A stretch of 41,430 nt of DNA from JADGGM01 sp027307005 (lineage in GTDB: Bacteria; Gemmatimonadota; Gemmatimonadetes; Gemmatimonadales; Gemmatimonadaceae): assembly GCA_035455745.1 (NCBI GenBank), contig DATIEP010000079.1, positions 1 to 41,430 on the forward strand. The letters run 5' to 3'. The notes beneath the pieces were generated by a model. It was not told where the DNA came from. It saw nothing but the letters and a program-made list of their open reading frames with translations, and ran no database searches. Positions 33,278 through 40,813 of the stretch are shown piece after piece. Within the stretch, counting starts at the first letter, position 1. Each line of letters opens with the position of its first letter. Made by a program: the position numbers and the translations under genes.

Positions 33278-33586
33278 TTAGGAGATCACCGCGAGGACGT
33301 CGGATTCGCGGAGAATCAGGTACTGCTCGCCATCGATGGTGACCTCGGTGCCGCTGTACTTTCCGTACAGGACTTTGTCACCGACTTTCACATCCATCGG
33401 GACGCGCTTGTCTTTCTCGAAGCGGCCCGGTCCCACGGCGACGATCTCACCCTGCTGGGGCTTTTCCTTCGCCGTGTCGGGGATGTAGAGACCGCCGCGC
33501 ATCTGCTCCGATTCCTCGAGAGCCTTGACGACGACGCGATCGGCCAGCGGATTCACCTTCACCGCGGTGGCACTCTTGGTGGCCAT
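33278..33586 (-). CDS. groES: Co-chaperonin GroES (10 kDa)
   Basis: GroES (102 aa) caps the GroEL ring. Typical motifs are NPLADRVVVKALEESEQMRGG (with the mobile loop after it), GEIVAVGPGRF and GDKVLYGKYSGTEV. The ATG at 33586 has a very strong Shine-Dalgarno (GGAGGAGGGAGG in the 20 bases upstream). The N-terminus carries an extra KSATAVK stretch. Transcription is predicted to start near 33668, directly before the CIRCE element. Confidence 0.97.
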   Translation of the reverse strand: MATKSATAVKVNPLADRVVVKALEESEQMRGGLYIPDTAKEKPQQGEIVAVGPGRFEKDKRVPMDVKVGDKVLYGKYSGTEVTIDGEQYLILRESDVLAVIS

Positions 33587-33639
33587 AGGTCGCCTCCCTC
33601 CTCCAGTATGGGTTGCACGAAATGCTCGATTGAGCGGTG

Positions 33640-33666
33640 TTAGCACTCTTGCACTGCGAGTGCCAG
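33640..33666. promoter_or_regulatory. CIRCE operator (HrcA site) upstream of groES
   Basis: TTAGCACTC (33640-33648), a nine-base spacer and GAGTGCCAG (33658-33666). The left arm matches the CIRCE consensus exactly; the right arm differs from GAGTGCTAA at two positions. It lies between the groESL promoter and the groES gene, so heat-inducible repression by HrcA is expected. No hrcA is in the window. Confidence 0.85.
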
Positions 33667-33674
33667 ACACAGGG

Positions 33675-33702
33675 AAGATAACGGCTCTTGCTCCAGTGTC
33701 AA
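33675..33702 (-). promoter_or_regulatory. groESL promoter
   Basis: Read on the minus strand, a perfect TTGACA (33702-33697), a 16-base spacer and TATCTT (33680-33675) predict transcription near 33668, immediately upstream of the CIRCE operator. Confidence 0.75.
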
Positions 33703-33859
33703 TCCGGCCAATTGCAGTCGTCGTGCCGGCTAAGTTGGCCAAAATGAATGACTTATGTATGCCATTCCGGCGGATGCCCCGGGCTCGTCACGGTTTCCCG
33801 GCCAGTCTGACGGTGCGCGAGCCGAGCTGAATGGCTGGCTGCCGGGCTGGTCCGACCGG

Positions 33860-34645
33860 TTAGTCGGCGCTGCCTGCAGTGAGCAGCTCGTGCGCGAGGC
33901 GGAGCCCTTCGAGCGTCAGGTACGGTTCGACGAGGTCGACCTCCGTGCACAACGGCGCGACCAATTCGGCCAGGCCGCCGGTGGCAATCACCATGGGCTC
34001 TCGCGGCGACGGCCACTCGGCTTTGATGCGGCGCACGATGCCGTCGATGGCATCGGCGGAGCCGAACATCACGCCGGCGCGAATGCAGTCTTCAGTGCGT
34101 TTGCCGATCGCGCGCGCGGGGGCGGCCAGCTCGGTCGCGGGCAGCTTCGACGTCCGGCGCACCAGCGTGTCTAACGACGTGCGCACGCCGGGCGCGATGA
34201 CGCCGCCGAGGAACACGCCGTCGGCCGTGATGCAGTCGTACGTCGTGGCGGTGCCCAGATCGACGACGATGGTGTCGGTGTGGTGGATGCGGCTCGCGGC
34301 GAGGGTATTGATGATGCGGTCGGCGCCGACGGTGAGCGGCTCGTCGACATCCAGCGCGATGGGCAGGGCCGAGCGGCCATCGATGACGATTGCCGTTGCG
34401 CCCAACCAGGTTAGGCACGCCTCGGCGAGCGGACCGGTGACGGGCGGCACGACGGATCCGATCGCCGCGCCCGTGACCGCGGAGGCCGCGACGTCCCGCG
34501 ACCGGAGCAGACCCGACAGCTCGAGTCCGATCTCGTCCGGCGTGCGCGATGCGTCGGTCATCACGCGCCAGTGCGCGGTGAGCGTGCGGCCGTCGAACAG
34601 GCCGATGGTCGTCTCGGTGTTGCCGACGTCGAAGGCGAGTATCAC
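33860..34645 (-). CDS. coaX: Type III pantothenate kinase CoaX
   Basis: CoaX (261 aa) phosphorylates pantothenate, the first step of coenzyme A synthesis, and unlike type I/II enzymes is not feedback-inhibited by CoA. ASKHA-fold motifs are visible: ILAFDVGNTETTIGLFDG (phosphate 1), VGADRIINTLAA and VVDLGTATTYDCI (with the catalytic and phosphate-2 region), and GVIAPGVRTSLD. It starts at a GTG fused to the birA stop (GTGA). The longer frame up to 35047 lies antiframe to birA and was not used. Confidence 0.94.
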   Translation of the reverse strand: MILAFDVGNTETTIGLFDGRTLTAHWRVMTDASRTPDEIGLELSGLLRSRDVAASAVTGAAIGSVVPPVTGPLAEACLTWLGATAIVIDGRSALPIALDVDEPLTVGADRIINTLAASRIHHTDTIVVDLGTATTYDCITADGVFLGGVIAPGVRTSLDTLVRRTSKLPATELAAPARAIGKRTEDCIRAGVMFGSADAIDGIVRRIKAEWPSPREPMVIATGGLAELVAPLCTEVDLVEPYLTLEGLRLAHELLTAGSAD

Positions 34646-35388
34646 GCGTCCTCCTCGAAGACGAGAGAGCCGGACCGGCACGTGACGTCGCCGACGGCGG
34701 TGGCGACGAGGAGCGATCCGCGCGCATCGATGCCCTGCACCACTCCCGGCGCCGGCAGCCGGCAGGCGCGGCCGCGCGCCATGTCGCGTTGGGCGTATTC
34801 GCTCAGCTCGGCCTCCTTGAGCGCGCCGCGCGCCGCCGCGGCGCCGCGGATGGCGGGCACCACGGCCTCGAGCACCGTGACGCGCGACGCGCCGGCGCGG
34901 AGCGCGCCGGCGTGCGGCACATCGGGCGGGAGGCGTACGTTGATGCCGATGCCCACCGCCACCCATTCGATGCGCTGGTCGCGCCAGCGCGACTCGACCA
35001 GGATGCCACAGACCTTCCCCGTGGCGACGAACAGATCGTTCGGCCACTTGAGCCGCACCGGCGACTCGGCAAAGTGGTCGAGCGCCCGCGCGGCGCCGAT
35101 GCCTAACCGAATCGCCAGCACCTCGGTCGCCACGGCGTCGGTCGGCCGCTCGAGCATCGCGAGCCAGATCCCGCTGCCGGCGGCCGACGTCCAGCGCCTC
35201 CCCTCGCGTCCGCGGCCCGCCGTCTGCCGCTCGGCGATCACCAGCGCGCCCGCCGGCGCGCCCGATTCGCCTAACGCATGCGCGACGTCCAACGTCGACG
35301 TCACACTGTCGTGCACCTCGACGCGCGGCAGATCGAGCAACGCCCGGAGCTCGTCCGCACCACAGCCGTCGAAGATCGCATCAGCCAC
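34642..35388 (-). CDS. birA: Biotin--protein ligase BirA (monofunctional)
   Basis: A 248-residue biotin--[acetyl-CoA-carboxylase] ligase that activates biotin to biotinyl-AMP and attaches it to the carboxyl carrier protein. Key motifs are ERQTAGRGREGRRWTS (biotinyl-AMP-binding loop), VRLKWPNDLF, KVCGILVESR and VGIGINVRLP. There is no N-terminal helix-turn-helix domain, so it should not repress biotin genes. The GTG at 35388 overlaps uppP by eight bases; the ATG used in the longer frame would extend into uppP and is less likely. The stop is fused to coaX. Confidence 0.92.
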   Translation of the reverse strand: MADAIFDGCGADELRALLDLPRVEVHDSVTSTLDVAHALGESGAPAGALVIAERQTAGRGREGRRWTSAAGSGIWLAMLERPTDAVATEVLAIRLGIGAARALDHFAESPVRLKWPNDLFVATGKVCGILVESRWRDQRIEWVAVGIGINVRLPPDVPHAGALRAGASRVTVLEAVVPAIRGAAAARGALKEAELSEYAQRDMARGRACRLPAPGVVQGIDARGSLLVATAVGDVTCRSGSLVFEEDA

Positions 35389-36184
35389 GATAGTACACGA
35401 TGAGGAGAACGGCCGCACCGGCCAGCACGCGATACAGGGCAAAGATGCCATAGCTCCGGCGCGTCACATAGCGGAGCAGCGCGGCGATGGCGAGCCAGCC
35501 GCTGATCGCCGATGCCAGCACGCCGGCGACGAGCGGCGCGCTCAGTCCCTGCTCGTGCAGCACGTGCGGCACTTTGAGGATCGCGGCAGCGGCAATGATC
35601 GGCATGCTCATGAGAAAGCTGAACACCGCCGCACTCTCCCGGTTGAATCGATCGGCGAGCCCGGCGGTGATCGTGGAGCCGGAGCGCGATACGCCTGGAA
35701 CGAGCGCGAAGATCTGCGCGATCCCGATGAGCAGCGCGTCGCGCCAGTTCATGTCGTTCAACGTGCGAAGCTCGCGCGCGCCGCGATCGGCGAGCCAGAG
35801 CAGAACGCCGAGGATGATCATGGCCCACGCGATGAGCGCCGGCGCGCGGAACGTGGTCTCCGCGTACTTGTCGAGCGCGAGACCGGCGATGCCACCGGGA
35901 ATCGTCGCAATGACGAGCAGCACCACCCGGCGCTGCGACTCGGTCGCGACCGTTCGCGTGGTGACGATCTCCCATGCGGCCCGGGCGAGGCGGATCCACT
36001 CGTCGCGAAAATAGCCGAGCACGGCCACGAGCGTCCCCGTGTGCAGAGCGACGTCGAACGACAGGCCAGGCTCCGGCCAGTGGAGCAACCATGGTGTGAG
36101 CGCCAGGTGGGCCGAGCTGCTGATGGGCAGAAACTCGGACAAACCCTGGATGATGCCCAGCACTATCGCCTGGAAGAGCGTCAT
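35381..36184 (-). CDS. uppP: Undecaprenyl-diphosphatase UppP (BacA)
   Basis: UppP (267 aa) is an integral membrane phosphatase that turns undecaprenyl diphosphate into the monophosphate carrier for cell-wall synthesis; overproduction gives bacitracin tolerance in other bacteria. It shows LGIIQGLSEFLPISSSAHL, with the conserved Glu and Ser residues of the active site, and PGVSRSGSTIT, plus about eight hydrophobic helices. ATG at 36184. The 25 bases before it show no obvious Shine-Dalgarno. The end overlaps birA. Confidence 0.95.
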   Translation of the reverse strand: MTLFQAIVLGIIQGLSEFLPISSSAHLALTPWLLHWPEPGLSFDVALHTGTLVAVLGYFRDEWIRLARAAWEIVTTRTVATESQRRVVLLVIATIPGGIAGLALDKYAETTFRAPALIAWAMIILGVLLWLADRGARELRTLNDMNWRDALLIGIAQIFALVPGVSRSGSTITAGLADRFNRESAAVFSFLMSMPIIAAAAILKVPHVLHEQGLSAPLVAGVLASAISGWLAIAALLRYVTRRSYGIFALYRVLAGAAVLLIVYYRG

Positions 36185-36209
36185 GTCGATCGAACGTGCG
36201 AGGGAGATG

Positions 36210-37019
36210 TCAGGGACGGATCGTTAGGAACGCGGCCATGGCGCAGATCATGGCGAGCTTGAAGACGAGCGGGCTCCCGCGGTGGCCACGAACCGCGATG
36301 CCCACGGCATAGAGCACGAGCGCGGCGGCCGGAAGCACGGCTGCGGCAAACCACGGGCGGGCGGCGACGAACGGGAGCAGGAGCAGCAGAAACGCGAGCG
36401 ATGCGACCGACAGCACGGCGACGGCAACGGATACGCCGGCGCTCACGGGCAGCGTGCGCCGAGAGCCGGCGTCGGCGGGCGCGTCCTCGAGGTCCTTGGC
36501 CACCTCGCGAGCGAGGTGCAGCGGGACCGCGATGATCACGAGCGTGATGGCGCCGCGCGGCCGGCCCACCACCCATGCGCCGTAGAGAAACGGCAGCGAC
36601 GCGAGCACGGCGACGACGACGTTGCCCAACAACCCGGTGCGCTTGATCCACGGGCTGTACGCGTACATGAGCGCGACCACCGCCACGCTCAGCGCGCCGA
36701 GCTCCGGCAACGCCGCCGCTTCGAGCGCGACGCCCAACACGCCGGCGGTCGTTGCGATGGCGCGCGCCGCGCGCGTGGACACGCGCCCCGAAGGCAGCGG
36801 GCGGTCCGGGTGCGCGAGGCGGTCGATGTCGACGTCGGCAATGTCGTTCCAGACGTTCGCGGTAACGGTTAGGCAGGCCGCGCCGAGCGCGGCGAGCGCG
36901 ATCCGGTCTCCGGGCCCCCACCCGACCCACCACGCGCCGAAGGCCACGCCCGACGCCGCGAGCGCGGCGTTGGGCCAACGCGCCAGCCGCAGCAGCGCGT
37001 TAGCCAATCGTGCGCGCAT
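36210..37019 (-). CDS. UbiA-family prenyltransferase
   Basis: A 269-residue integral membrane prenyltransferase of the UbiA superfamily. The first Asp-rich motif is TANVWNDIADVDIDRLAHPD and the second is LAREVAKDLEDAPADAGS, which together bind the prenyl diphosphate through Mg2+. The region in between contains several membrane helices. The first motif looks closer to the geranylgeranylglyceryl-phosphate/chlorophyll-synthase-like subgroup than to menaquinone MenA, but the acceptor cannot be determined. The ATG at 37019 overlaps the bshA end by 20 bases; the longer frame upstream is inside bshA. Confidence 0.85.
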   Translation of the reverse strand: MRARLANALLRLARWPNAALAASGVAFGAWWVGWGPGDRIALAALGAACLTVTANVWNDIADVDIDRLAHPDRPLPSGRVSTRAARAIATTAGVLGVALEAAALPELGALSVAVVALMYAYSPWIKRTGLLGNVVVAVLASLPFLYGAWVVGRPRGAITLVIIAVPLHLAREVAKDLEDAPADAGSRRTLPVSAGVSVAVAVLSVASLAFLLLLLPFVAARPWFAAAVLPAAALVLYAVGIAVRGHRGSPLVFKLAMICAMAAFLTIRP

Positions 37020-38133
37020 AGAACGCTTCGTACCGGGCGACCAGGTCGTCGCGGGCGAACCGACGGCGCGCATCCGCCGCCGCGGCCGCGCTCATCTGCT
37101 GCCAGCGCACGCGGTCGCCGAGCAGCTCGAGGGACGCGGCGGCCATGCCGTCCACGTCGCCGACCTCACGCAGGACGCCCGTCACACCGTCGGTCACGAC
37201 CTCGGGAATGCCGCCGACCCGCGACGCGACCACCGGCACGCCGCACGACAGCGCCTCGAGCGCGCTCAATCCGAACGATTCGCTCTGGCTCGGCAGCAAG
37301 AAGAGATCGGCGCTCGCCAGCAGCGGCGCGACGACATCGATCTTCCCCAGGAAGTACGTGTCGTCCTGCACGTTGAGGTCGCGCGCCTCCTGCTCGGCGG
37401 AGGTGCGCTCGGGCCCGTCGCCGACCATCACCAGCACGGCGGGCCGCTCGCGGCGGATGCGCGCAAAGATCTGCACGATGTCGCGCACCCGCTTCACGGG
37501 CCGGAAGTTGGATACGTGCATGACCACGGCGCGGTCGCCGTTGCTGCCTAACTGTTCGCGGAGCTGCGGCGAATGCGCCTCGCGGTTGTACAGCGCGGGG
37601 TCCACGAAGTTGTGGATCACTTCCACGGCGCAGCCGGTGCAGCCGAACGCCTTGTACGTCTCGTGCTTGAGGAACTGCGATACCGCCGTGAGGCCGTCGG
37701 AGCGCTCGATCGAAAACTTGGTGATCGTCTGGAACGACGGGTCCTGCCCGACGAGCGTGATGTCGGTGCCGTGCAGCGTCGTGATGATGCGCACATCGAT
37801 GTCATCGCTCTCCAGCATTTCCTTGGCGATCCACGCGCTCGTGGCGTGCGGGATCGCGTAGTGCGCATGGAGTATGTCGAGGCGGTGCTCCTGTACCACC
37901 TGGTGCATGCGCACCGCGAGCGCGAGGTCGTAGGGCGGATACTCGAACAGCGGATAGCGCACGACGTCGACTTCGTGGAAGAAGATGCGCGGCAGGAACG
38001 CGGGCAGGCGGAAGGGCTGCTGATACGTGATGAAGTGCACTTCGTGCCCGCGCTCGGCGAGCGCGATGCCGAGATCGGTGGCCACCGCACCGGAACCGCC
38101 GTACGTCGGATAGCAGGTAATACCGATCTTCAT
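37000..38133 (-). CDS. bshA: N-acetyl-alpha-D-glucosaminyl L-malate synthase BshA
   Basis: BshA (377 aa) is a GT4-type glycosyltransferase that joins UDP-GlcNAc to L-malate, the first step of bacillithiol synthesis. The start MKIGITCYPTYGGSGAVATD is the BshA signature. VIHNFVDPALYN, VSNFRPVKRV and LPSQSESFGLSALEALSCGVPVVAS, with the GT4 E-x7-E pair, follow. Its presence suggests the cell uses bacillithiol rather than, or beside, glutathione. bshB and bshC are not in the window. The ATG overlaps the miaA stop (ATGA). Confidence 0.93.
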   Translation of the reverse strand: MKIGITCYPTYGGSGAVATDLGIALAERGHEVHFITYQQPFRLPAFLPRIFFHEVDVVRYPLFEYPPYDLALAVRMHQVVQEHRLDILHAHYAIPHATSAWIAKEMLESDDIDVRIITTLHGTDITLVGQDPSFQTITKFSIERSDGLTAVSQFLKHETYKAFGCTGCAVEVIHNFVDPALYNREAHSPQLREQLGSNGDRAVVMHVSNFRPVKRVRDIVQIFARIRRERPAVLVMVGDGPERTSAEQEARDLNVQDDTYFLGKIDVVAPLLASADLFLLPSQSESFGLSALEALSCGVPVVASRVGGIPEVVTDGVTGVLREVGDVDGMAAASLELLGDRVRWQQMSAAAAADARRRFARDDLVARYEAFYARTIG

Positions 38134-39053
38134 CCCATCCCCTCAGGAGCGTCGTGCCACCAGGCCAGCGCGCGGTCGAGCGCATTGCGATCACGCGGAT
38201 CGATGCGTGTGACGTCTCCGGGCGCCAGCTGATTGCGAATCCACGTGCGTTGACGCTTGGCGTACTGGCGCGTCGCGATCAGAATCTGCTCGCGTGCGTC
38301 GGCCATGCCTATCTCGCCGCGCGCGAGCGAACGTACGACCGAGTAGCCGGTGGCGTTCCACGCCGGCGCGGCGGCCGAGACACGTGCATCCAGCGCGCGG
38401 ACCTCGTCGGGCCACCCGCCGGCGAGCATCGCATCCAGCCGCGCCGCGAGCATCGGTCCCAACGCGGGGCCTGGATCGACTACAAGATATCGCGCGCGCA
38501 GCGGCTTCGCCCCCGGCGCGGTGCGGTGCCACTGCGAAAGCGGAATTCCCGTGAGCAACGACACCTCGATGGCGCGCTCGAGCTGCGCACGGCCGAGGCC
38601 GGCACGCGCGGGATCGAGCGCGTTGCACCATCGCTGCAGTTCCTGCAGGCGGAGCGTGCGCAGGTGCTTCGCGATCTCCTGCCGCCGATGGACGTCGAGC
38701 TCCGGTTCCAGGAAGAGCGGCGATGTGAGCGCGCGAACATAGAAGCCGGTGCCGCCCACGACCACGGGTTCGCGACCTGCGTGTCGTATGTCGTCGATCC
38801 ACGCGGTTGCACCGTTCGCCCATGCGGCGGCCGAGTAGCGTGTGTGGGGATCGGCGACGTCGATGCCGGAATGCGGCGCGCACGTGCGCTCGGCGGCGGT
38901 CGGCTTGGCGGTGCCGATGTCGAAGCCGCGATAGACCTGCCGCGAGTCCGCGCTCACGACGCCTAACGGTATGCGGGCGGCGAGCGCCAGCACGAGTGCG
39001 CTCTTGCCCGCGCCCGTGGGGCCGGTGACGACGCGGAGCCTAACGTCGGCCAA
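38130..39053 (-). CDS. miaA: tRNA dimethylallyltransferase MiaA
   Basis: MiaA (307 aa) transfers dimethylallyl from DMAPP to A37 of tRNAs reading UNN codons. Motifs are VVTGPTGAGKSALVLALA, VSADSRQVYRGFDIGTAKP, and VGGTGFYVRAL, with the C-terminal QYAKRQRTWIRNQ region. The start is most likely the TTG at 39053 (frame LADVRLRVVTGP), because no ATG or GTG occurs between the mutL stop region and the P-loop. It overlaps mutL by 14 bases. mutL-miaA linkage is a common bacterial arrangement. Confidence 0.93.
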   Translation of the reverse strand: MADVRLRVVTGPTGAGKSALVLALAARIPLGVVSADSRQVYRGFDIGTAKPTAAERTCAPHSGIDVADPHTRYSAAAWANGATAWIDDIRHAGREPVVVGGTGFYVRALTSPLFLEPELDVHRRQEIAKHLRTLRLQELQRWCNALDPARAGLGRAQLERAIEVSLLTGIPLSQWHRTAPGAKPLRARYLVVDPGPALGPMLAARLDAMLAGGWPDEVRALDARVSAAAPAWNATGYSVVRSLARGEIGMADAREQILIATRQYAKRQRTWIRNQLAPGDVTRIDPRDRNALDRALAWWHDAPEGMG

Positions 39054-40782
39054 AGCGCCGCTCGAGCTCGTCCCAGGACAGCTGCACGATGGTCGATCGG
39101 CCGTGCACGTCGTGCGCCGGGAGCGTCGTGCGGGCGAGCGCGGTGTAGAGCGCGCGCATTTCGTCGGGCGAGAGCGGGTCGCCGGCCTTGATCGCCGCCT
39201 TGCACGCGAGCGTCGCGGCGAGATGATCGTGGCGCGATGCGGCCGAGGGCGACCGGTCGCCGGTGAGCGCGGCGAGCGTGTCGCGCAAGCAGCGCGGGGC
39301 ATCGAAGCGCGGGTGCGGCATCGGGACGGCGCTCACGATGAGCGTGTGTCCGCCGAAGCCCTCGATCTCGAAGCCGAGGCGCTCGAACAGGGCGCGATGC
39401 TCATCGAACGCGTCGCCCTCGGCAGGGCCGAGGTGCAGCGTGATCGGAAAGAGCAACCGCTGCGACGGCGCTTCGCCGCGCTCGAGCGTCCGCACGAAGC
39501 GCTCGTAGAGCACGCGCTCGTGCGCCGAATGCTGATCGATGAACACGATGCCGTCGTCGTGCTCGAAGGTGATGTACGTGCGGCGCACCTGCAGGAGCGG
39601 CGGTACGGGGACCGGGTCGGCGCGCGGCTCGGCCGGCGCGTCCGCGGCGTTGACGGTGGCCGTGGCTCCGTTAGGCATGAGCGGCCCGGCGCCCTGAGCG
39701 ACGGCCGGCGGCCGCAGCACTTCCCGATCGACCGGGCCCCCCGGCGCGAACGCCGGCGGCCAGGCGCCACCCCGGCCGCCGAATGTCGCCGCGCTGGATC
39801 CGGTGCCGAGCGCGCGCCGAACGGCGTGCTCCACGACGCGTTCGGTGGACCAGCGGTCGCGAAACCGCACTTCCGCCTTGGCCGGGTGCACGTTGACGTC
39901 GAGGCCGTCGTTAGGCACAGTGAGCTCGAGCAGCAGCGTCGGCCGCAACCCGGCCGGTATGGTCGAGCGGTAGGCAGCCTCCGCGGCGCGCACCAGGCCC
40001 GCATCGCGGATCGCGCGGCCGTTCACCGAGACGAAGAGCCGGCGGCTCGCCGTGCCGACATCGGCCGGACGCTCGACCAGTCCGGCGACGCGCACTTCGC
40101 CCCGCACGTCGTCCACGTCCACCAGACGCTCGGCGAACGAAGCGCCCCACAGCGCGCCGACGCGCGCGCGGAGCGTCGGCGCCGGCGGCAGGCCTAACAC
40201 GTCGCGGCCATCGTGGATCACGGTGACGCGCACGTCGCGACGCGTCAGCGCCAGCATCGTGAGCACGTCCACGATGCCCCGCCACTCCGAGCGCGCCGAA
40301 CGCAAGAACCGTTGGCGCGCCGGGGCGTTGTAGAAGAGCCGCTCGACCGTGACCGACGTCCCGCGGCGGCGCGCCGCCTCGCTCACCTCCGGCGACGACC
40401 CGCCCGACATCGTGATGCGCGTCCCCGCACCGTCGACGGCGGCCGTGTCGAGCTCGAGGTGCGACACCGACGCGATGGCCGGCAACGCCTCGCCGCGAAA
40501 GCCGAAGCTCGCGACCCCTACGAGATCCTCCGACTGCCGGATCTTCGATGTCGCGTGACGCGCCAGCGCGAGCAGCGCATCGCCACGGTCCATCCCGCAG
40601 CCGTCATCGGCCACGCGGATTTTCACGCGGCCACCGTCTTCGCACGTGACGTCGATCGAATGCGCGCCGGCATCGAGCGCGTTCTCGACCAGCTCCTTCA
40701 CCACCGATGCCGGCCGCTCCACCACTTCGCCGGCGGCAATCTGATCGACCACCGTGTTGTCGAGGATGGTGATGCGCGGCAT
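39040..40782 (-). CDS. mutL: DNA mismatch repair protein MutL
   Basis: MutL (580 aa) couples mismatch recognition by MutS to strand cleavage. The GHKL ATPase domain has VDQIAAGEVVERPASVVKEL, NALDAGAHSI, VADDGCGM and FGFRGEALPAI. The C-terminal domain carries DQHSAHERVLYE near residue 416, which matches the DQHA(X)2E(X)4E endonuclease motif except Ser for Ala, and ACKAAIKAG near 528. The family's C-P-H-G-R-P block reads DVHGRS near 558, so its Cys is replaced. ATG at 40782; the longer frame upstream is non-homologous. Confidence 0.94.
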   Translation of the reverse strand: MPRITILDNTVVDQIAAGEVVERPASVVKELVENALDAGAHSIDVTCEDGGRVKIRVADDGCGMDRGDALLALARHATSKIRQSEDLVGVASFGFRGEALPAIASVSHLELDTAAVDGAGTRITMSGGSSPEVSEAARRRGTSVTVERLFYNAPARQRFLRSARSEWRGIVDVLTMLALTRRDVRVTVIHDGRDVLGLPPAPTLRARVGALWGASFAERLVDVDDVRGEVRVAGLVERPADVGTASRRLFVSVNGRAIRDAGLVRAAEAAYRSTIPAGLRPTLLLELTVPNDGLDVNVHPAKAEVRFRDRWSTERVVEHAVRRALGTGSSAATFGGRGGAWPPAFAPGGPVDREVLRPPAVAQGAGPLMPNGATATVNAADAPAEPRADPVPVPPLLQVRRTYITFEHDDGIVFIDQHSAHERVLYERFVRTLERGEAPSQRLLFPITLHLGPAEGDAFDEHRALFERLGFEIEGFGGHTLIVSAVPMPHPRFDAPRCLRDTLAALTGDRSPSAASRHDHLAATLACKAAIKAGDPLSPDEMRALYTALARTTLPAHDVHGRSTIVQLSWDELERRFGRR

Positions 40783-40813
40783 GCACAAAGCTATGAGTGC
40801 CGCCGGAACAGCG

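Noticed and set aside
34571..36262. Long plus-strand open frame (563 aa) across birA and uppP
   Set aside because: It is the complement of well-matched genes coaX, birA and uppP. Its product is Arg/Ala-rich without family motifs, as expected for antisense frames in GC-rich DNA.
38971..40197. Plus-strand open frame of 408 codons
   Set aside because: It is antisense to mutL and has no recognised domain.
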